From Prevotella sp. 10(H) (GTDB lineage: Bacteria; Bacteroidota; Bacteroidia; Bacteroidales; Dysgonomonadaceae): a stretch of DNA of 64,000 nucleotides. The stretch is from assembly GCF_000711235.1 (NCBI RefSeq), contig NZ_JOMI01000004.1, forward strand, positions 1-64,000. Reading direction: 5' to 3'. Each line of letters begins with the position of its first letter. Position 1 is the first letter of the stretch. Below are positions 35,513 through 44,854 of the stretch, piece by piece. The notes beneath the pieces were generated by a model. That model saw nothing but the letters and a program-made list of their open reading frames with translations, was not told the origin of the DNA and did no database searches. The position numbers were made by a program, and so were the translations under genes.

Positions 35513-37111
35513 ATGAAAAGAGTCTTTCTATCAGCTCTATGCTTTTTCGCCATTATCCTCACAACCTCTGCTCAGTTCAAAATGAGTGAAGGATCGAAGA
35601 AAGTGGCAACTACGATGGCAATCATCGAAAACCTTTATGTAGATGACGTAAACGACCAAAAACTTTCGGAAGATGCAATTAAATCTCTTCTGGAAAAACT
35701 CGACCCGCATTCTGTTTATATCAGTACAGATGAGGTAAGGGAGATGAACGAACCGCTGGAAGGAAATTTCGATGGTATAGGCATTTCGTTTAATATGATG
35801 ACCGATACGCTGTATGTTATTGAAGCATTGCCAGGCGGGCCTTCAGAAAAAGCAGGAATTTTGGCCGGAGATAAGATTCTCTATGTGAACGATACGCTTA
35901 TCGCAGGTTTAAAAAGATCGAATAAGGACGTTATGTCGCGTTTGAAAGGGCCGAAAGGAACAAAAGTAGAAGTTAAAGTGCTTCGCAGAGGAGTACCTGA
36001 TCTGCTTAAATTTACCATAACCCGTGCTAAAATACCTGTATATAGTATCGACGCAGCTTATATGGTCGATAACTTAACTGCCTATATCCGTATTATACGC
36101 TTCGGTGCAACTACTACAAAAGAGTTTCAGGATGCTTTGGCACGGCTTAAAAAGGAAGGTATGAAAAATCTTATACTCGACCTTGAAGGAAATGGCGGAG
36201 GCTATATGGGCCCAGCAATCGATCTGGCTGATGAATTCCTGAGCAAAGGTAAACTAGTCGTATATACCGAAGGTCTACGACAAAAAAGAAGAGATGAAGT
36301 TGCTACTGAAAAGGGATCTTTCGAAGAAGGAAAACTTGTAATAATGATAAATGAAGGATCTGCCTCGGCAAGTGAAATTCTTTCGGGAGCAATACAGGAT
36401 TGGGACAGAGGTGTGATAGTGGGCCGTAGAAGTTTTGGAAAAGGTTTGGTACAAAGACAAATTCCTTTGCCTGATGAATCTATGATACGACTTACCGTAG
36501 CTCGTTATTATACACCTACCGGACGATCAATACAAAAACCCTATACCAGCGGAGACCTTTCTTCTTACAATATGGATGTGATAGAAAGATATAATAAGGG
36601 TGAGATGATGCATGCTGATAGTATCCACTTTCCGGATTCATTGAAGTATACCACTCTGGTGAATCATAGGACTGTATACGGCGGGGGCGGTATTATGCCG
36701 GATTATTTTGTTCCGTTGGATACTACTGATTATACAACCTATTTCAGAGATATAGCAACAAGAGGGCTTATTTACAAGGTAGCTTATGCAGAAGTGGATA
36801 ATCATCGTAAGGAAATTCTGGAAAAATATCCGAATAAAGAAGTATTCCTTAAGAATTACAGTATTCCTCAAAGCCTGCTGGATAAAGTAATTGCTGCCGG
36901 AGAACAAGAAAAAATAACATATAAAGAAGAGGAATTCAACAAATCGGCAGACCTGATTAAAATGCAGTTGAAAATGCTTTTGGCACGGGATGTGTACGAT
37001 ATGGAAACTTCTATAAGAGTTTATAATGACTATAGCAATATTTTCAAGAAAGCATATGAAATAATACGTGACGACAATGTGTACAATAGTCTATTAAAAG
37101 GAAAGAATTAG
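35513..37111 (+). CDS. S41-family C-terminal processing protease (CtpA-like)
   Basis: This 532-aa protein has a signal peptide (LSALCFFAIILTTSAQ) and a PDZ domain at roughly 85-165 (GIGISFNMMTDTLYVIEALP, then GDKILYVNDTLI). The S41 core has catalytic Ser285 in NEGSASASEIL and Lys310 in RRSFGKGLVQ, the usual 25-residue spacing. The C-terminal 150 residues form a helical extension. It cleaves exported proteins from their C-termini in the periplasm. It follows coaD and is ended by a hairpin shared with the convergent glycosyltransferase. Confidence 0.93.
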   Translation: MKRVFLSALCFFAIILTTSAQFKMSEGSKKVATTMAIIENLYVDDVNDQKLSEDAIKSLLEKLDPHSVYISTDEVREMNEPLEGNFDGIGISFNMMTDTLYVIEALPGGPSEKAGILAGDKILYVNDTLIAGLKRSNKDVMSRLKGPKGTKVEVKVLRRGVPDLLKFTITRAKIPVYSIDAAYMVDNLTAYIRIIRFGATTTKEFQDALARLKKEGMKNLILDLEGNGGGYMGPAIDLADEFLSKGKLVVYTEGLRQKRRDEVATEKGSFEEGKLVIMINEGSASASEILSGAIQDWDRGVIVGRRSFGKGLVQRQIPLPDESMIRLTVARYYTPTGRSIQKPYTSGDLSSYNMDVIERYNKGEMMHADSIHFPDSLKYTTLVNHRTVYGGGGIMPDYFVPLDTTDYTTYFRDIATRGLIYKVAYAEVDNHRKEILEKYPNKEVFLKNYSIPQSLLDKVIAAGEQEKITYKEEEFNKSADLIKMQLKMLLARDVYDMETSIRVYNDYSNIFKKAYEIIRDDNVYNSLLKGKN

Positions 37112-37131
37112 TTTTTATATATATTACAAGA

Positions 37132-37153
37132 AAGGCCGGCAAATACCGGCCTT
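37132..37153. terminator. Hairpin between convergent S41 protease and glycosyltransferase genes
   Basis: AAGGCCGG (37132-37139) and CCGGCCTT (37146-37153) form a GC-rich stem with a 6-nt loop. T-tracts are short on both sides, so it probably works as a bidirectional terminator of moderate strength. Confidence 0.75.
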
Positions 37154-37161
37154 CTCTATTT

Positions 37162-38184
37162 TTAATCTATATGTAAGTTATCTATCGCCCGTTGCAGATA
37201 ATAACCCGATTGGAGTTTTTTACTTACTTCCGCTGTATTCTGTTTCATCGCGTTATATTCCTCTGGCTTTATAGAAGCTATAATATCATTGATTTCCTTT
37301 AGAGAATTAATCGCTATGCCTATTTTATGTTCTTCTATAAAAGACGCCAAAGCTGCCTTCTTCCATATAATAATCGGCAGATGACTTTTAATATAGAACG
37401 ATACTTTATGAGGAGTATTGTATTTCAGATACTCGCCGAAACTTCCCGTGCATTCATCCATTGAATCCCCGTCCCATACAAGTCCGAAATCGTCTTTATT
37501 GGTCATTATAAAGGTATCGCTAGCAATATATCCCTTGCAATGGAAGTTATCTGTATCGGGTATATCGAAGGTATCGCCATATATATTAAAATTGAAATTT
37601 CTAGCATAAGGAATGAAGTCATACAGGAATGCATTCTTCCTGCGATTGAGTGCTCCTGCATAAGATATGCTATAAGTATACCCCGAAGTAATAGGCTGCA
37701 TAGAATGTTCTTTATCTGAAAGGAAATGCCATATATCTAATGAACTGATCTTAGCTTTTATATCTTTCGATTTCAGCCAATCTGCCATCTTTTCATTCGT
37801 AGCGATTATATAATCGGAATGATTGAGGCGTGCGATTTCTTTTTCTTCTGTAATTTTTTTCCTACGGAAAGAACCGAGATCGTGAATAAGAGAAATTACT
37901 TTTGTATGCTTAAAATGAGCGATACGGCATAAGAACGTGTAATACTTTTTTGTTGGATATTGGATAAACAGCACACCATCGTATGGCATGAATATTATAC
38001 CTTTTAATGTGCTAAATAAGTTTCGGGTAAAATCCAGTATCTTGTTCTGATGAAAGGTACGCTTAAGGCCTATATTCTTATAGCCGAATTTGTCTAAAAG
38101 AATTTCCGTATCGGTACGGGCATCGTTTCCTGCAGAAACGCCTTTATAATTACGGGAAATATAAACCAGCTTTTTGTTCTTCAT
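37162..38184 (-). CDS. Glycosyltransferase resembling beta-1,6-galactofuranosyltransferases
   Basis: The protein is 340 aa from the ATG at 38184; an in-frame TTG two codons upstream is less likely. The GT-B-like pattern is KLVYISRNYKGVSAGNDART at the start, SLIHDLGSFRRKKITEEKEI in the middle, and GLVWDGDSMDECTGSFGEYL with HKVSFYIKSHLPIIIWKKAA toward the end. The last two blocks are characteristic of WbbI/GlfT-like galactofuranosyltransferases. It would add a galactofuranose-type sugar to a surface glycan. It is monocistronic and away from the main glycan locus. Confidence 0.78.
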   Translation of the reverse strand: MKNKKLVYISRNYKGVSAGNDARTDTEILLDKFGYKNIGLKRTFHQNKILDFTRNLFSTLKGIIFMPYDGVLFIQYPTKKYYTFLCRIAHFKHTKVISLIHDLGSFRRKKITEEKEIARLNHSDYIIATNEKMADWLKSKDIKAKISSLDIWHFLSDKEHSMQPITSGYTYSISYAGALNRRKNAFLYDFIPYARNFNFNIYGDTFDIPDTDNFHCKGYIASDTFIMTNKDDFGLVWDGDSMDECTGSFGEYLKYNTPHKVSFYIKSHLPIIIWKKAALASFIEEHKIGIAINSLKEINDIIASIKPEEYNAMKQNTAEVSKKLQSGYYLQRAIDNLHID

Positions 38185-38279
38185 TACCAATAATACTCAC
38201 GATAAGTTCACTCAAACCTACTACTATTTAAAGAATAAAGATATTACATTATTTGTTTATGAATGAAGGAAAGCTGTAT

Positions 38280-38516
38280 TTAATCTTTTATCTCCTCATA
38301 TTTTACATACTCCCCTTCTTCTTTAGAGAATACTTTGCGATGAGATTTCTGATTATTATATGCTGTTTTGCCGGCAGATGAAGCATGGTTCGAAGTATAT
38401 CCCTGCGAAGAAGAAGGTTTACCGAAAATAAACGACGATACACCTCTTACTATCGAAAGCAAAAACATTATTCCGAATATTACAATGGCAAATATTAGAA
38501 AAAGCAAGAATGTCAT
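38280..38516 (-). CDS. DUF4834-like small membrane protein
   Basis: This 78-aa protein has one N-terminal membrane segment (residues 3-25). A cytoplasmic or periplasmic Ser/Asn-rich tail follows, ending with charged KVFSKEEGEYVKYEEIKD. This layout and tail match the Bacteroidetes DUF4834 family. Function is unknown. It lies alone between the glycosyltransferase and mntP. Confidence 0.75.
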   Translation of the reverse strand: MTFLLFLIFAIVIFGIMFLLSIVRGVSSFIFGKPSSSQGYTSNHASSAGKTAYNNQKSHRKVFSKEEGEYVKYEEIKD

Positions 38517-38640
38517 TTGTGTAAATTTTTAATTACTAACCTTACAAATATACCCCCTCTCATAGTAAATACAACTATCAAAAGATAAGTTAGTTCTGAT
38601 CTTTCATTTTATTTAACAAGAGTTTGTTATCGTAAACAAA

Positions 38641-39222
38641 TCAGATGACTGCCAAATGACTTTCTACCATTACCGTATGCTGCAGCAATATACTTAAACC
38701 TATCAGAATAAGAATGATACCTCCTGCTATATTCAATCGCAGATTGTATCGTTGCCCGGCCTTACAACCGAATATGATACCGAAAGAAGACATAATGAAT
38801 GTCACAATTCCGATAATCAGTGCAGGAACCAGAATCTCAACATTTATCAGAGACAAAGATAAACCGACGGCTGTTGCATCGATACTGGTAGCTATCGCAA
38901 GACCAAGCATTACTTTAAAACTAAGTGGATTGAATGGCCTGCTGTCATCATTTTTCATTGCTCCCATTATTACTCTGGCTCCCAGGAAAAATAATATTGC
39001 GAATGCAAACCAATGATCGTACTGATCAATATAATGGGCAAACGTAGAACCAATATACCAGCCGAAAACCGTCAAACTCATCTGTATAAAGGCAAGCATA
39101 CCTGCTATTTTCAGAATATTGACGGCCTTATGGTTCCCTATTACCGCCCCACTGGTGAGGGCAATAACAAGGCTGTCCATGGATAAACCTACAGCTAAAC
39201 TTACAATCTGAATCATATCCAT
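38641..39222 (-). CDS. mntP: Manganese efflux pump MntP
   Basis: This 193-aa inner-membrane protein has six hydrophobic segments. The conserved acidic motifs are SLAVGLSMDSLVIALTSG in the first helix and GLAIATSIDATAVGLSLSL in the fourth, the pair that marks MntP. It exports Mn2+. Its start lies 10 bp inside the end of the nitroreductase gene, so translation is likely coupled. Confidence 0.92.
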   Translation of the reverse strand: MDMIQIVSLAVGLSMDSLVIALTSGAVIGNHKAVNILKIAGMLAFIQMSLTVFGWYIGSTFAHYIDQYDHWFAFAILFFLGARVIMGAMKNDDSRPFNPLSFKVMLGLAIATSIDATAVGLSLSLINVEILVPALIIGIVTFIMSSFGIIFGCKAGQRYNLRLNIAGGIILILIGLSILLQHTVMVESHLAVI

Positions 39223-39731
39223 TTGGTAATTTCAGAGAGAGAACTACGTTTCTTATCCGGAACGAAACTCTTTTCCTCATCTATATAACCGAGAGGAAAT
39301 ATGGCAATCGGCTCTATATTTGTAGATAAGTCAAGAACTTCCGAAAGTATAGCAGGATTGAAATTACATACCCAGCATGTACCTAATCCTATTTCTGCTG
39401 CCGACAGGCAAATATGTTCCGCAGCAATTGCTGCATCCACATCACCGAAATCTTTATTGTCAGACGTTGTTCTTTTCCACGATACGGTTGAATCTTTACA
39501 GACAACAATATGCGTCGGTGCAGTCTTAAACCATTCACGATTATAGGATTCTTGTATTTTTTTCATCACATCCTGACTTCTTACGACATAAAATCTCCAC
39601 GGCTGAAGGTTGCATGCCGAAGGAGCCATGCGGGCACATTCGAGAATATAATTAATCTTTTCTTCTTCAACCGGACGGGGAAGATAAGCCCTGACCGAAT
39701 AACGACTTTCGATAAGTTCCTTTAGTTTCAT
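39213..39731 (-). CDS. Nitroreductase-family FMN oxidoreductase
   Basis: This 172-aa protein has the nitroreductase pattern: ESRYSVRAYLPRPV at the N-terminus for FMN phosphate binding, ARMAPSACNLQPWRFYVV, the GLGTCWVCNFNP segment and PLGYIDEE near the end. It probably reduces flavin-dependent substrates with NAD(P)H; the substrate is unknown. It is about 30 residues shorter than many family members. It overlaps mntP by 10 bp. Confidence 0.9.
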   Translation of the reverse strand: MKLKELIESRYSVRAYLPRPVEEEKINYILECARMAPSACNLQPWRFYVVRSQDVMKKIQESYNREWFKTAPTHIVVCKDSTVSWKRTTSDNKDFGDVDAAIAAEHICLSAAEIGLGTCWVCNFNPAILSEVLDLSTNIEPIAIFPLGYIDEEKSFVPDKKRSSLSEITKWI

Positions 39732-39756
39732 TAGTGATCTTAGTGTATAGTATATC

Positions 39757-39790
39757 GTAAAAAAATGCCGGTATTAGTATATCGGCATTT
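39757..39790 (-). terminator. Terminator of the GT2/DUF4199 unit
   Basis: On the minus strand AAATGCCG (39790-39783) and CGGCATTT (39770-39763) form a stem followed by a T run. It lies 5 nt past the GT2 stop. Confidence 0.88.
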
Positions 39791-39794
39791 AGGT

Positions 39795-40745
39795 TTATAG
39801 TTCTTCTATTATCTTATAATCGTTTCTGACAGTCGAATTTCGGGATACAATTTCTCCTAAAAATCCAGCAAGGAATAACTGTGTCCCCAGCAACATCATA
39901 GTCAGCGCTATATAAAAGTATGGGGAATTAGTAACCAGCGGATGCGGAATCCCCTGACTCATTGCATATAGCTTATTAGCTCCGACGATAATGACAGCAA
40001 TAAAGCCTAAAAGAAACATCACAGTTCCCCACAGTCCGAAAAAGTGCATCGGTTTACGTCCGAATACCGACAAGAACCATAGAGTAAGCAAATCCAGATA
40101 TCCGTTTACAAAACGGCTAAGGCCCACAAATTTACTCTTCCCGTATTTACGTGGCTGATGATGAACTACCTTCTCCCCTATCTTACTGAATCCTGCGATC
40201 TTAGCCAAATAGGGAATATAGCGGTGCATATCATTGTATATTTCTATGCTCTTTACAACGTCCTTACGATAAGATTTTAGTCCGCAATTGAAATCATGCA
40301 GCTTAACTCCTGATACCTTGCGAGCAGTAGCATTAAACAATTTTGTAGGAATGGTCTTGGATACAGGATCATAACGTTTCTTTTTCCAGCCTGAAACCAG
40401 ATCATAACCGTCCTCCTTTATCATTTTATAAAGGGCCGGTATTTCATCGGGGCTATCCTGCATATCGGCATCCATAGTGATAACAACATCTCCCTGTGCC
40501 TTTTGGAATGCACAATGAAGCGCCGGCGATTTACCATAATTGCGCCTGAAACGGATAGCTGTAATTTCAGGTGAAGATTCTTTCAGATTGCTGATTACAT
40601 CCCAAGAACGATCGGTACTACCATCATCGACGAAAATAACTTCATACGAAAATTTATTCTCGTCCATCACCCGCTTTATCCAAGCAAAAAGTTCGGGAAG
40701 AGATTCTTCTTCGTTGAGTAATGGTATTACTACTGATATATCCAT
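39795..40745 (-). CDS. GT2 polyprenyl-phosphate glycosyltransferase (DPM1/GtrB-like)
   Basis: This 316-aa protein has an N-terminal GT-A domain: VVIPLLNEEESLPELFAWI, EVIFVDDGSTDRSWDVI, and the DXD-type TMDADMQDSPDEIP. Two C-terminal membrane segments follow (FGLWGTVMFLLGFIAVIIVG and ALTMMLLGTQLFLAGFLGEI). This layout is that of GtrB/ArnC/DPM1 enzymes, which transfer a sugar from a nucleotide donor to undecaprenyl phosphate. It starts 14 bp after a DUF4199 gene, which may be a membrane partner. Confidence 0.92.
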   Translation of the reverse strand: MDISVVIPLLNEEESLPELFAWIKRVMDENKFSYEVIFVDDGSTDRSWDVISNLKESSPEITAIRFRRNYGKSPALHCAFQKAQGDVVITMDADMQDSPDEIPALYKMIKEDGYDLVSGWKKKRYDPVSKTIPTKLFNATARKVSGVKLHDFNCGLKSYRKDVVKSIEIYNDMHRYIPYLAKIAGFSKIGEKVVHHQPRKYGKSKFVGLSRFVNGYLDLLTLWFLSVFGRKPMHFFGLWGTVMFLLGFIAVIIVGANKLYAMSQGIPHPLVTNSPYFYIALTMMLLGTQLFLAGFLGEIVSRNSTVRNDYKIIEEL

Positions 40746-40759
40746 AAAGCTATCTAGCG

Positions 40760-41299
40760 CTATTTATCTATTCTATTTGTATTATTAACGAGCAAACTCA
40801 TAACCAATCCCAGAATTAATCCTAAAATAATATTTCCTATAAAGGCGGATAATATATATATCGGTTTGCCTGAGAATATCTGAATCATAATTTCTTTTTG
40901 TTCCGGCAAAAGATTCGGCATCTTATTTACCATCTCTATCAAAGGCGAGGTCATGGTCATAAAATATCCCGGATCGATAAACTTAAAATGGGCGTACATA
41001 ATCACTCCTTCAAAAAAAGAGGCAAAAAAACAGATAAGCACCACAAAAATGATGCATGACCATATGCCTTTCGGCTTCTCCGGATCGGACATTTTAAACT
41101 TGAATGTAAAGATATAAATCAGAAGAAAAGTACCTACATTCAAAAGATAAAATACATATATAAACACATGGTCTGAAAATCCCGCACCTATCTTGAACAG
41201 ATACTTGAATATCCAGAAAAGTCCCAGAATAACCCCATAATTCATGGCGTATCGCAGAAGCGAAGTTCCCTTTTCTTTAAAATCAGTGGTATCTATCAT
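40760..41299 (-). CDS. DUF4199 membrane protein
   Basis: This 179-aa protein has four membrane segments, with a charged cytoplasmic stretch KFKMSDPEKPKGIW between the second and third. The layout and the FFEGVIMYAHFKFIDPGYF region fit DUF4199, a Bacteroidetes family of unknown function that often accompanies GT2 genes. It is 14 bp upstream of the GtrB-like gene. A functional partnership is inferred from position only. Confidence 0.82.
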   Translation of the reverse strand: MIDTTDFKEKGTSLLRYAMNYGVILGLFWIFKYLFKIGAGFSDHVFIYVFYLLNVGTFLLIYIFTFKFKMSDPEKPKGIWSCIIFVVLICFFASFFEGVIMYAHFKFIDPGYFMTMTSPLIEMVNKMPNLLPEQKEIMIQIFSGKPIYILSAFIGNIILGLILGLVMSLLVNNTNRIDK

Positions 41300-41332
41300 T
41301 GCGTTACAAATGTAAGAAAATTGTTTAAAACA

Positions 41333-41364
41333 AATAAGTGCAAATCACCCGATTTACACTTATT
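41333..41364 (-). terminator. Terminator of lon
   Basis: Arms 41364-41351 and 41346-41333 form a 14-bp stem (one G-U pair on the minus strand) with a GGGT loop, followed by a T-rich stretch. It lies 7 nt past the lon stop. Confidence 0.8.
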
Positions 41365-41371
41365 TAATTTA

Positions 41372-43855
41372 TTAATTACCTTTTACTTTTCCTTCCTTTA
41401 CCGTGAGATCGAGCGGATCTTTTACTTTTTCCTTAAGGAGAGCTATATCAAGAACATCCTTTATATCTTCAACATAATGGAATGTTAATCCTTTCAGATA
41501 AAGAGGCTTTATTTCATCTATATCTTTCTTATTTTCCTTGCAAAGAATTATTTCTTTTATCCCGGCACGTTTAGCAGCCAGTATTTTCTCACGGATGCCA
41601 CCCACAGGAAGTACTTTACCTCTCAGTGTGATTTCTCCGGTCATAGCAAGATTGGCTTTCACTTTGCGCTGAGTTAATGCCGAGGCCAGCGATGTCACCA
41701 TGGTAATACCTGCCGACGGCCCATCCTTTGGTATTGCTCCTTCAGGTACGTGTACATGAACATGCCAGTTTTCGAACACCTTTTCGTCAATTCCGAAATG
41801 CTGGCTATGAGAATGCAGATATTCGAGCGCAAGTACTGCAGACTCTTTCATTACATCGCCAAGATTTCCGGTCAGGGTCAGCTTATTGCCCTTCCCTCTA
41901 CTTAGAGAAGTTTCAATAAAAAGTATTTCACCTCCTACCGATGTCCATGCAAGGCCTGTCACAACTCCGGCATAACCGTTGCCCTGATATTGGTCTCGGT
42001 TATATTCAATGGCACCGAGGTATTCGTGAAGATCGGCTGTCTCGATTGTTTTTTTGTAATCATCTTCCGATGCAACTTTACGTGCAACTTTACGCATGAT
42101 CTTGGCAAGTTTTTTATCCAGTTCACGCACACCTGATTCACGTGTATAGTTTTCGACAATCTTTTCTATTGTCTTTTTCGGAATATCTATTACATCTTTT
42201 GCCAAACCGTGATTCTCCAATTGTTTCGGAATAAGGTGACGACGTGCTATTTCAACTTTTTCTTCGATGATATAACCGCTGACATCTATAAGTTCCATAC
42301 GGTCTAGCAAAGGTTGAGATATTGTAGTCAGGTTATTGGCCGTAGCTATAAACATCACCTTTGACAAATCATAATCGATGTTTAAGTAATTATCATGGAA
42401 AGCCGAATTCTGTTCAGGGTCGAGAACTTCGAGCAAAGCAGAAGCCGGATCACCTTTAAAATCATTACCTATCTTATCTACTTCATCAAGTACAAAAACA
42501 GGATTTGACGAACCCGCCTTTAGTATATTCTGAATAATACGTCCCGGCATGGCTCCTATATAGGTACGGCGATGCCCACGGATTTCTGACTCATCATGAA
42601 GTCCGCCGAATGACACACGTACATATTTGCGGTTCAATGCCTTAGCAATAGACTTGCCCAAAGAAGTTTTACCTACTCCCGGAGGGCCATAAAGGCATAT
42701 AATAGGGGATTTCAGGTCACCTTTCAGTTTGAGAACCGCCAGATGCTCAATAATACGCTCCTTTACTTTTTCCAATCCGAAATGATCCTGATCGAGCACT
42801 TTTTGTGCGTTTTTCAGATTGAAATTATCCTTTGTATACTCTCCCCAAGGCAGGTCGAGCAATGTTTCGATGTAAGTATATTGTGTCGAGTAATCGGGTG
42901 ATTGCGGATGCAAACGCTCCAGTTTACTCATTTCCTTTTCAAAGGCCTCCGCTACTTCCTTACTCCATTTCTTTTTGAGTGCCTTCTGACGGAATTCATC
43001 CAAGTCGGCTTGCTGCGGATTGCCACCCAACTCGTCCTGAATAGTTTTTATTTGCTGCTGCAGGAAATATTCCTTTTGCTGCTGATTCAGTTCTTCACGG
43101 GTCTTCATCTGGATATTGAGCTTCATCTCCATCATCTGTGTTTCCCTGTTAAGGATTACCAGCAATCGGTAAGCACGTTCTTTATCGTCATCCATTTCCA
43201 GCAGGCTTTGTTTTTCTGCACCGGAAACAGGAAGATTAGCACAACAGTAATTTACAAGAAGTGGAGAAACCACATCCGATTTCAATCGCTGTATAAAATC
43301 TTTCGGAGGCTCGCCATACATGCGAAGCATCTGTATTGTAAGATCTCGTATCGAATCGAGTAAGGCCTTATATTCGGTATCATTTTTCAGAACCGGAACA
43401 CTTTCACGCACTTCGTATTTTCCTTTAAGGAAAGGCTCGCTTTGTGTCAGTTCTGTCAGTCTGAAACGTTTTTTCCCCTGAAAAATAACAGTAACATTTT
43501 CATCGTCCGGTAGCTCTATCACACGTATAATCTCACCGATAACACCCATCTGATACAAATCGACAGTTTCGGGGTCGTCATTTTCTGCGTCCTTTTGGCA
43601 GATAAGACCGACATATTTTCCTCTTTGCCGACTGACGCTTTTTATAAGTTTCAAGGATTTTTTACGTGCTACCGAAATCGGCATGCTCGTCCCGGGGAAG
43701 ATCACCGTATTGCGAAGCGGTAGAATCGGCAATTCGTCCTTAAGGTCTTTTTCGTTTATGTAGCAATCCCCGTCATCGAAATCGTTGGTTATAATGGATA
43801 TAACCGGTTCACTGTTTTCTTCAAGACGAAGAAGGTCTCTTTTTTTATTAAACAT
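41372..43855 (-). CDS. lon: ATP-dependent protease Lon
   Basis: This 827-aa protein has an N-terminal substrate domain ([20 protein letters not shown]), a coiled-coil region, Walker [16 protein letters not shown], and Walker [12 protein letters not shown]. The C-terminal peptidase carries catalytic Ser714 in [10 protein letters not shown] and Lys757 in [14 protein letters not shown], the standard 43-residue spacing. It degrades misfolded and regulatory proteins. It is monocistronic and divergent from trmN6. Confidence 0.97.
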   Translation of the reverse strand: MFNKKRDLLRLEENSEPVISIITNDFDDGDCYINEKDLKDELPILPLRNTVIFPGTSMPISVARKKSLKLIKSVSRQRGKYVGLICQKDAENDDPETVDLYQMGVIGEIIRVIELPDDENVTVIFQGKKRFRLTELTQSEPFLKGKYEVRESVPVLKNDTEYKALLDSIRDLTIQMLRMYGEPPKDFIQRLKSDVVSPLLVNYCCANLPVSGAEKQSLLEMDDDKERAYRLLVILNRETQMMEMKLNIQMKTREELNQQQKEYFLQQQIKTIQDELGGNPQQADLDEFRQKALKKKWSKEVAEAFEKEMSKLERLHPQSPDYSTQYTYIETLLDLPWGEYTKDNFNLKNAQKVLDQDHFGLEKVKERIIEHLAVLKLKGDLKSPIICLYGPPGVGKTSLGKSIAKALNRKYVRVSFGGLHDESEIRGHRRTYIGAMPGRIIQNILKAGSSNPVFVLDEVDKIGNDFKGDPASALLEVLDPEQNSAFHDNYLNIDYDLSKVMFIATANNLTTISQPLLDRMELIDVSGYIIEEKVEIARRHLIPKQLENHGLAKDVIDIPKKTIEKIVENYTRESGVRELDKKLAKIMRKVARKVASEDDYKKTIETADLHEYLGAIEYNRDQYQGNGYAGVVTGLAWTSVGGEILFIETSLSRGKGNKLTLTGNLGDVMKESAVLALEYLHSHSQHFGIDEKVFENWHVHVHVPEGAIPKDGPSAGITMVTSLASALTQRKVKANLAMTGEITLRGKVLPVGGIREKILAAKRAGIKEIILCKENKKDIDEIKPLYLKGLTFHYVEDIKDVLDIALLKEKVKDPLDLTVKEGKVKGN

Positions 43856-43925
43856 ATTTATCCTTTTGTTTTATTTGGATTACCCCCTACTCTATAGGGA
43901 GGCTGTAAAAATACAGAATATTAAT

Positions 43926-43933
43926 TAACTTTG
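43926..43933 (+). promoter_or_regulatory. -7 element upstream of trmN6
   Basis: TAACTTTG matches TAnnTTTG, 87 nt before the ATG at 44021. No clear -33 box is seen. The 43856-44020 gap otherwise shows only AT-rich sequence. Confidence 0.35.
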
Positions 43934-44020
43934 CTTTTAATATATAACAAAATTTATGCCAATATAGATTTTATGTTTTAACATTCTTTCTATCTATAAT
44001 AAATCTATAGCAATCCGGTC

Positions 44021-44734
44021 ATGTCAAACCCCTTTTTCCAATTTAAACAATTCACTATTCATCAGGACAAATGCGCTATGAAAGTCGGAACAGACGGCGT
44101 ATTACTGGGTGCGTGGATAAATGTTTCGGATGCAGAGACGGCGCTCGATATTGGTACAGGTACGGGATTGATAGCATTGATGACAGCACAGCGAAATGAA
44201 AATTTAAAGATAGATGCTATAGATATAGAATCCGATACTGTGGAACAAGCTAAAGAAAATATCAGGGGTACTACTTTTGCACCACGAATTAATTGCTTAA
44301 ATATATCCTTACAGGAACTCAGCCAAAAGTATAACAGAAAATATGATCTGATAGTTTCTAACCCACCTTACTTTATACATTCACTGAAATCACCGGATCC
44401 GGGAAGAACACAGGCACGCCATACTGATAGCCTGACTGTCGACGAATTAATAATAATATCATCCCGATTACTGAGTGCGAAAGGCCGTCTTTCTGTTATT
44501 TACCCTTTCGGCTATAAAGAAACATTACTGAAACTAGCTAAAGAAAACGGATTGTATATAACACGAATTACAAACGTGTATCCTACCCCTACATCTTTAC
44601 CTAAACGTATACTGATAGAATTATCCAAGTCAGAAGTGCCATATAAAGAAGACAATCTCATTATAGAAAAAGAAAGGCATATTTACACAACGGAATTTAC
44701 GGAACTGGTAAAAGATTTCTATCTAAAGATGTAA
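44021..44734 (+). CDS. trmN6: tRNA1(Val) (adenine37-N6)-methyltransferase
   Basis: This 237-aa protein has the start FFQFKQFTIHQDKCAMKVGTD typical of YfiC/TrmN6. The SAM-binding motif I is LDIGTGTGLIALMTAQ, and the N6-adenine catalytic motif NPPYF is around residue 113. A following SPDPGRTQARHTDSLTVDEL block is also family-specific. It methylates A37 of tRNA-Val. It stands alone, divergent from lon. Confidence 0.92.
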   Translation: MSNPFFQFKQFTIHQDKCAMKVGTDGVLLGAWINVSDAETALDIGTGTGLIALMTAQRNENLKIDAIDIESDTVEQAKENIRGTTFAPRINCLNISLQELSQKYNRKYDLIVSNPPYFIHSLKSPDPGRTQARHTDSLTVDELIIISSRLLSAKGRLSVIYPFGYKETLLKLAKENGLYITRITNVYPTPTSLPKRILIELSKSEVPYKEDNLIIEKERHIYTTEFTELVKDFYLKM

Positions 44735-44854
44735 TTAAAATTTAACATAAAATAAGATTATTGAGTACAAGTGTATTTACTAAATCGTTCACATAGTATA
44801 GGATATATGTAATTCTATCCGCTTGTTTATACTTACTCTTTAAATCAAAGTTTT